A DNA stretch of 64,000 nt from an uncultured beta proteobacterium (GTDB lineage Bacteria > Pseudomonadota > Gammaproteobacteria > Burkholderiales > Burkholderiaceae_C). The notes under the pieces are model-generated. The model was not told where the DNA came from, did no database searches, and saw only the letters and a list, made by a program, of their open reading frames with translations. Shown here piece after piece: positions 63,509 through 64,000 of this stretch. The DNA is taken from the NCBI GenBank assembly GCA_903938815.1, contig CAJAES010000029.1, positions 1 to 64,000 on the forward strand, read 5' to 3'. The position numbers were made by a program, and so were the translations under genes. The first letter of the stretch is position 1. Each line of letters begins with the position of its first letter.

Positions 63509-64000
63509 ATGGACAACGCAGTCGTCTCCCCGAACCCCCAGGTGCTGGTCCCCGCATCGAACGGCTTCGGCGCCCGCCTGGCCGCCCTTCCGGGGCGGAG
63601 CAAGCTGGCGCTGGCAGTCGGCATCGCAGCCCTGCTGGCCGTGATCGTGGCACTCTCGCTGCAGACCAAGGACAGCGACTACCGCCTGCTCTTCCCCGGA
63701 CTGTCCGAGAAGGACGGCGGCCAGATCATCGAAAAGCTGCAGCAGCTGAACGTGCCCTACCGCATCGGCGACGGCGCCAACATGATCATGGTCCCCGCCA
63801 ACAAGGTGTACGAGCTGCGCATGAAGCTCGGCGCCGCCGGCCTGCCCAAGGGTGGCGAGACCGGCTACGACTCGCTCGACAAGCTGTCGCCCTTCGGCCA
63901 GACCCAGCGCCGCGAGTCGATGAGCCTGCAGCGCGCCCGCGAGGGCGAGCTGGTGCGCACCATCTCCACCATCGATTCCGTGTCCGCGGCGCGTGTCCAC
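63509..64000 (+). CDS. fliF: Flagellar MS-ring protein FliF (partial, 5' part only)
   Basis: The first 164 residues are in the window. Start MDNAVVSPNPQVLVPAS, first membrane helix about 32-52 (LALAVGIAALLAVIVALSLQ), then the ring-building RBM1/RBM2 region with DYRLLFPGLSEKDGGQII, NMIMVPANKVYELRMKL and GYDSLDKLSPFGQTQ. Forms the MS-ring in the inner membrane. It leads an operon that continues beyond the window (fliG onward expected). Confidence 0.95.
   Translation, partial: MDNAVVSPNPQVLVPASNGFGARLAALPGRSKLALAVGIAALLAVIVALSLQTKDSDYRLLFPGLSEKDGGQIIEKLQQLNVPYRIGDGANMIMVPANKVYELRMKLGAAGLPKGGETGYDSLDKLSPFGQTQRRESMSLQRAREGELVRTISTIDSVSAARVH

Overview
This window comes from a GC-rich betaproteobacterium of the order Burkholderiales. 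Gene content and the style of the proteins resemble the Rubrivivax/Leptothrix/Ideonella/Roseateles group (Sphaerotilaceae); the exact genus cannot be settled from the sequence alone. Nearly all of it reads as normal chromosomal backbone with tight operons (many ATGA or GTGA stop/start overlaps). The exception is one AT-richer patch near 47.6-48.8 kb.

Layout. 1-6.5 kb: the 5' part of an RND efflux pump gene and its adaptor, then a degenerate EAL-domain membrane protein and a chemoreceptor, all on the minus strand. 6.5-11.2 kb: aroC with a coupled MFS transporter, a PAS-GGDEF diguanylate cyclase and a tRNA-Pro(GGG) with its own terminator. 11.2-18.9 kb: a translation block read right to left, thrS-infC-rpmI-rplT-(terminator)-pheS-pheT-ihfA-merR. 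19.0-22.4 kb: a patatin-like lipase coupled to tex. 22.6-35.7 kb: a long series of fatty-acid/acyl-CoA genes (FadB-type fusion, M20 peptidase, thiolase, two acyl-CoA dehydrogenases, two SDRs, PaaI thioesterase, CurA-type reductase, ElaA acetyltransferase, GST). 35.9-39.5 kb: a branched-chain amino acid type ABC transporter (livHMGF) with no binding protein in view.

39.7-49.2 kb: msrB-bolA-ppiC, a YbbA-type ATPase divergent from a GDSL esterase, a FecR/DUF6600-like protein, def, an anion permease and an EamA exporter. These are followed by a decayed duplicate of the exporter's 3' end and an AT-richer islet holding a YiaAB-family protein and an unknown secreted protein. 49.2-55.9 kb: ligA, zipA-like and smc. 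56.0-57.7 kb: an MFS transporter coupled to a small SET-domain protein. 57.9-64.0 kb: a flagellar locus, fliC-fliD-fliS-fliT-ycgR, two prepilin-like genes, fliE on the minus strand and the start of fliF.

The most notable signal lies upstream of thrS. A 13-codon leader peptide with five threonines is followed by mutually exclusive hairpins and a rho-independent terminator just before the thrS ribosome binding site. This is the layout of a classical ribosome-mediated attenuator, here controlling threonyl-tRNA synthetase. Downstream in the same block, infC appears to start at an ATC codon, and the infC-rpmI gap carries strong hairpins, so the translation block shows several layers of likely self-regulation.
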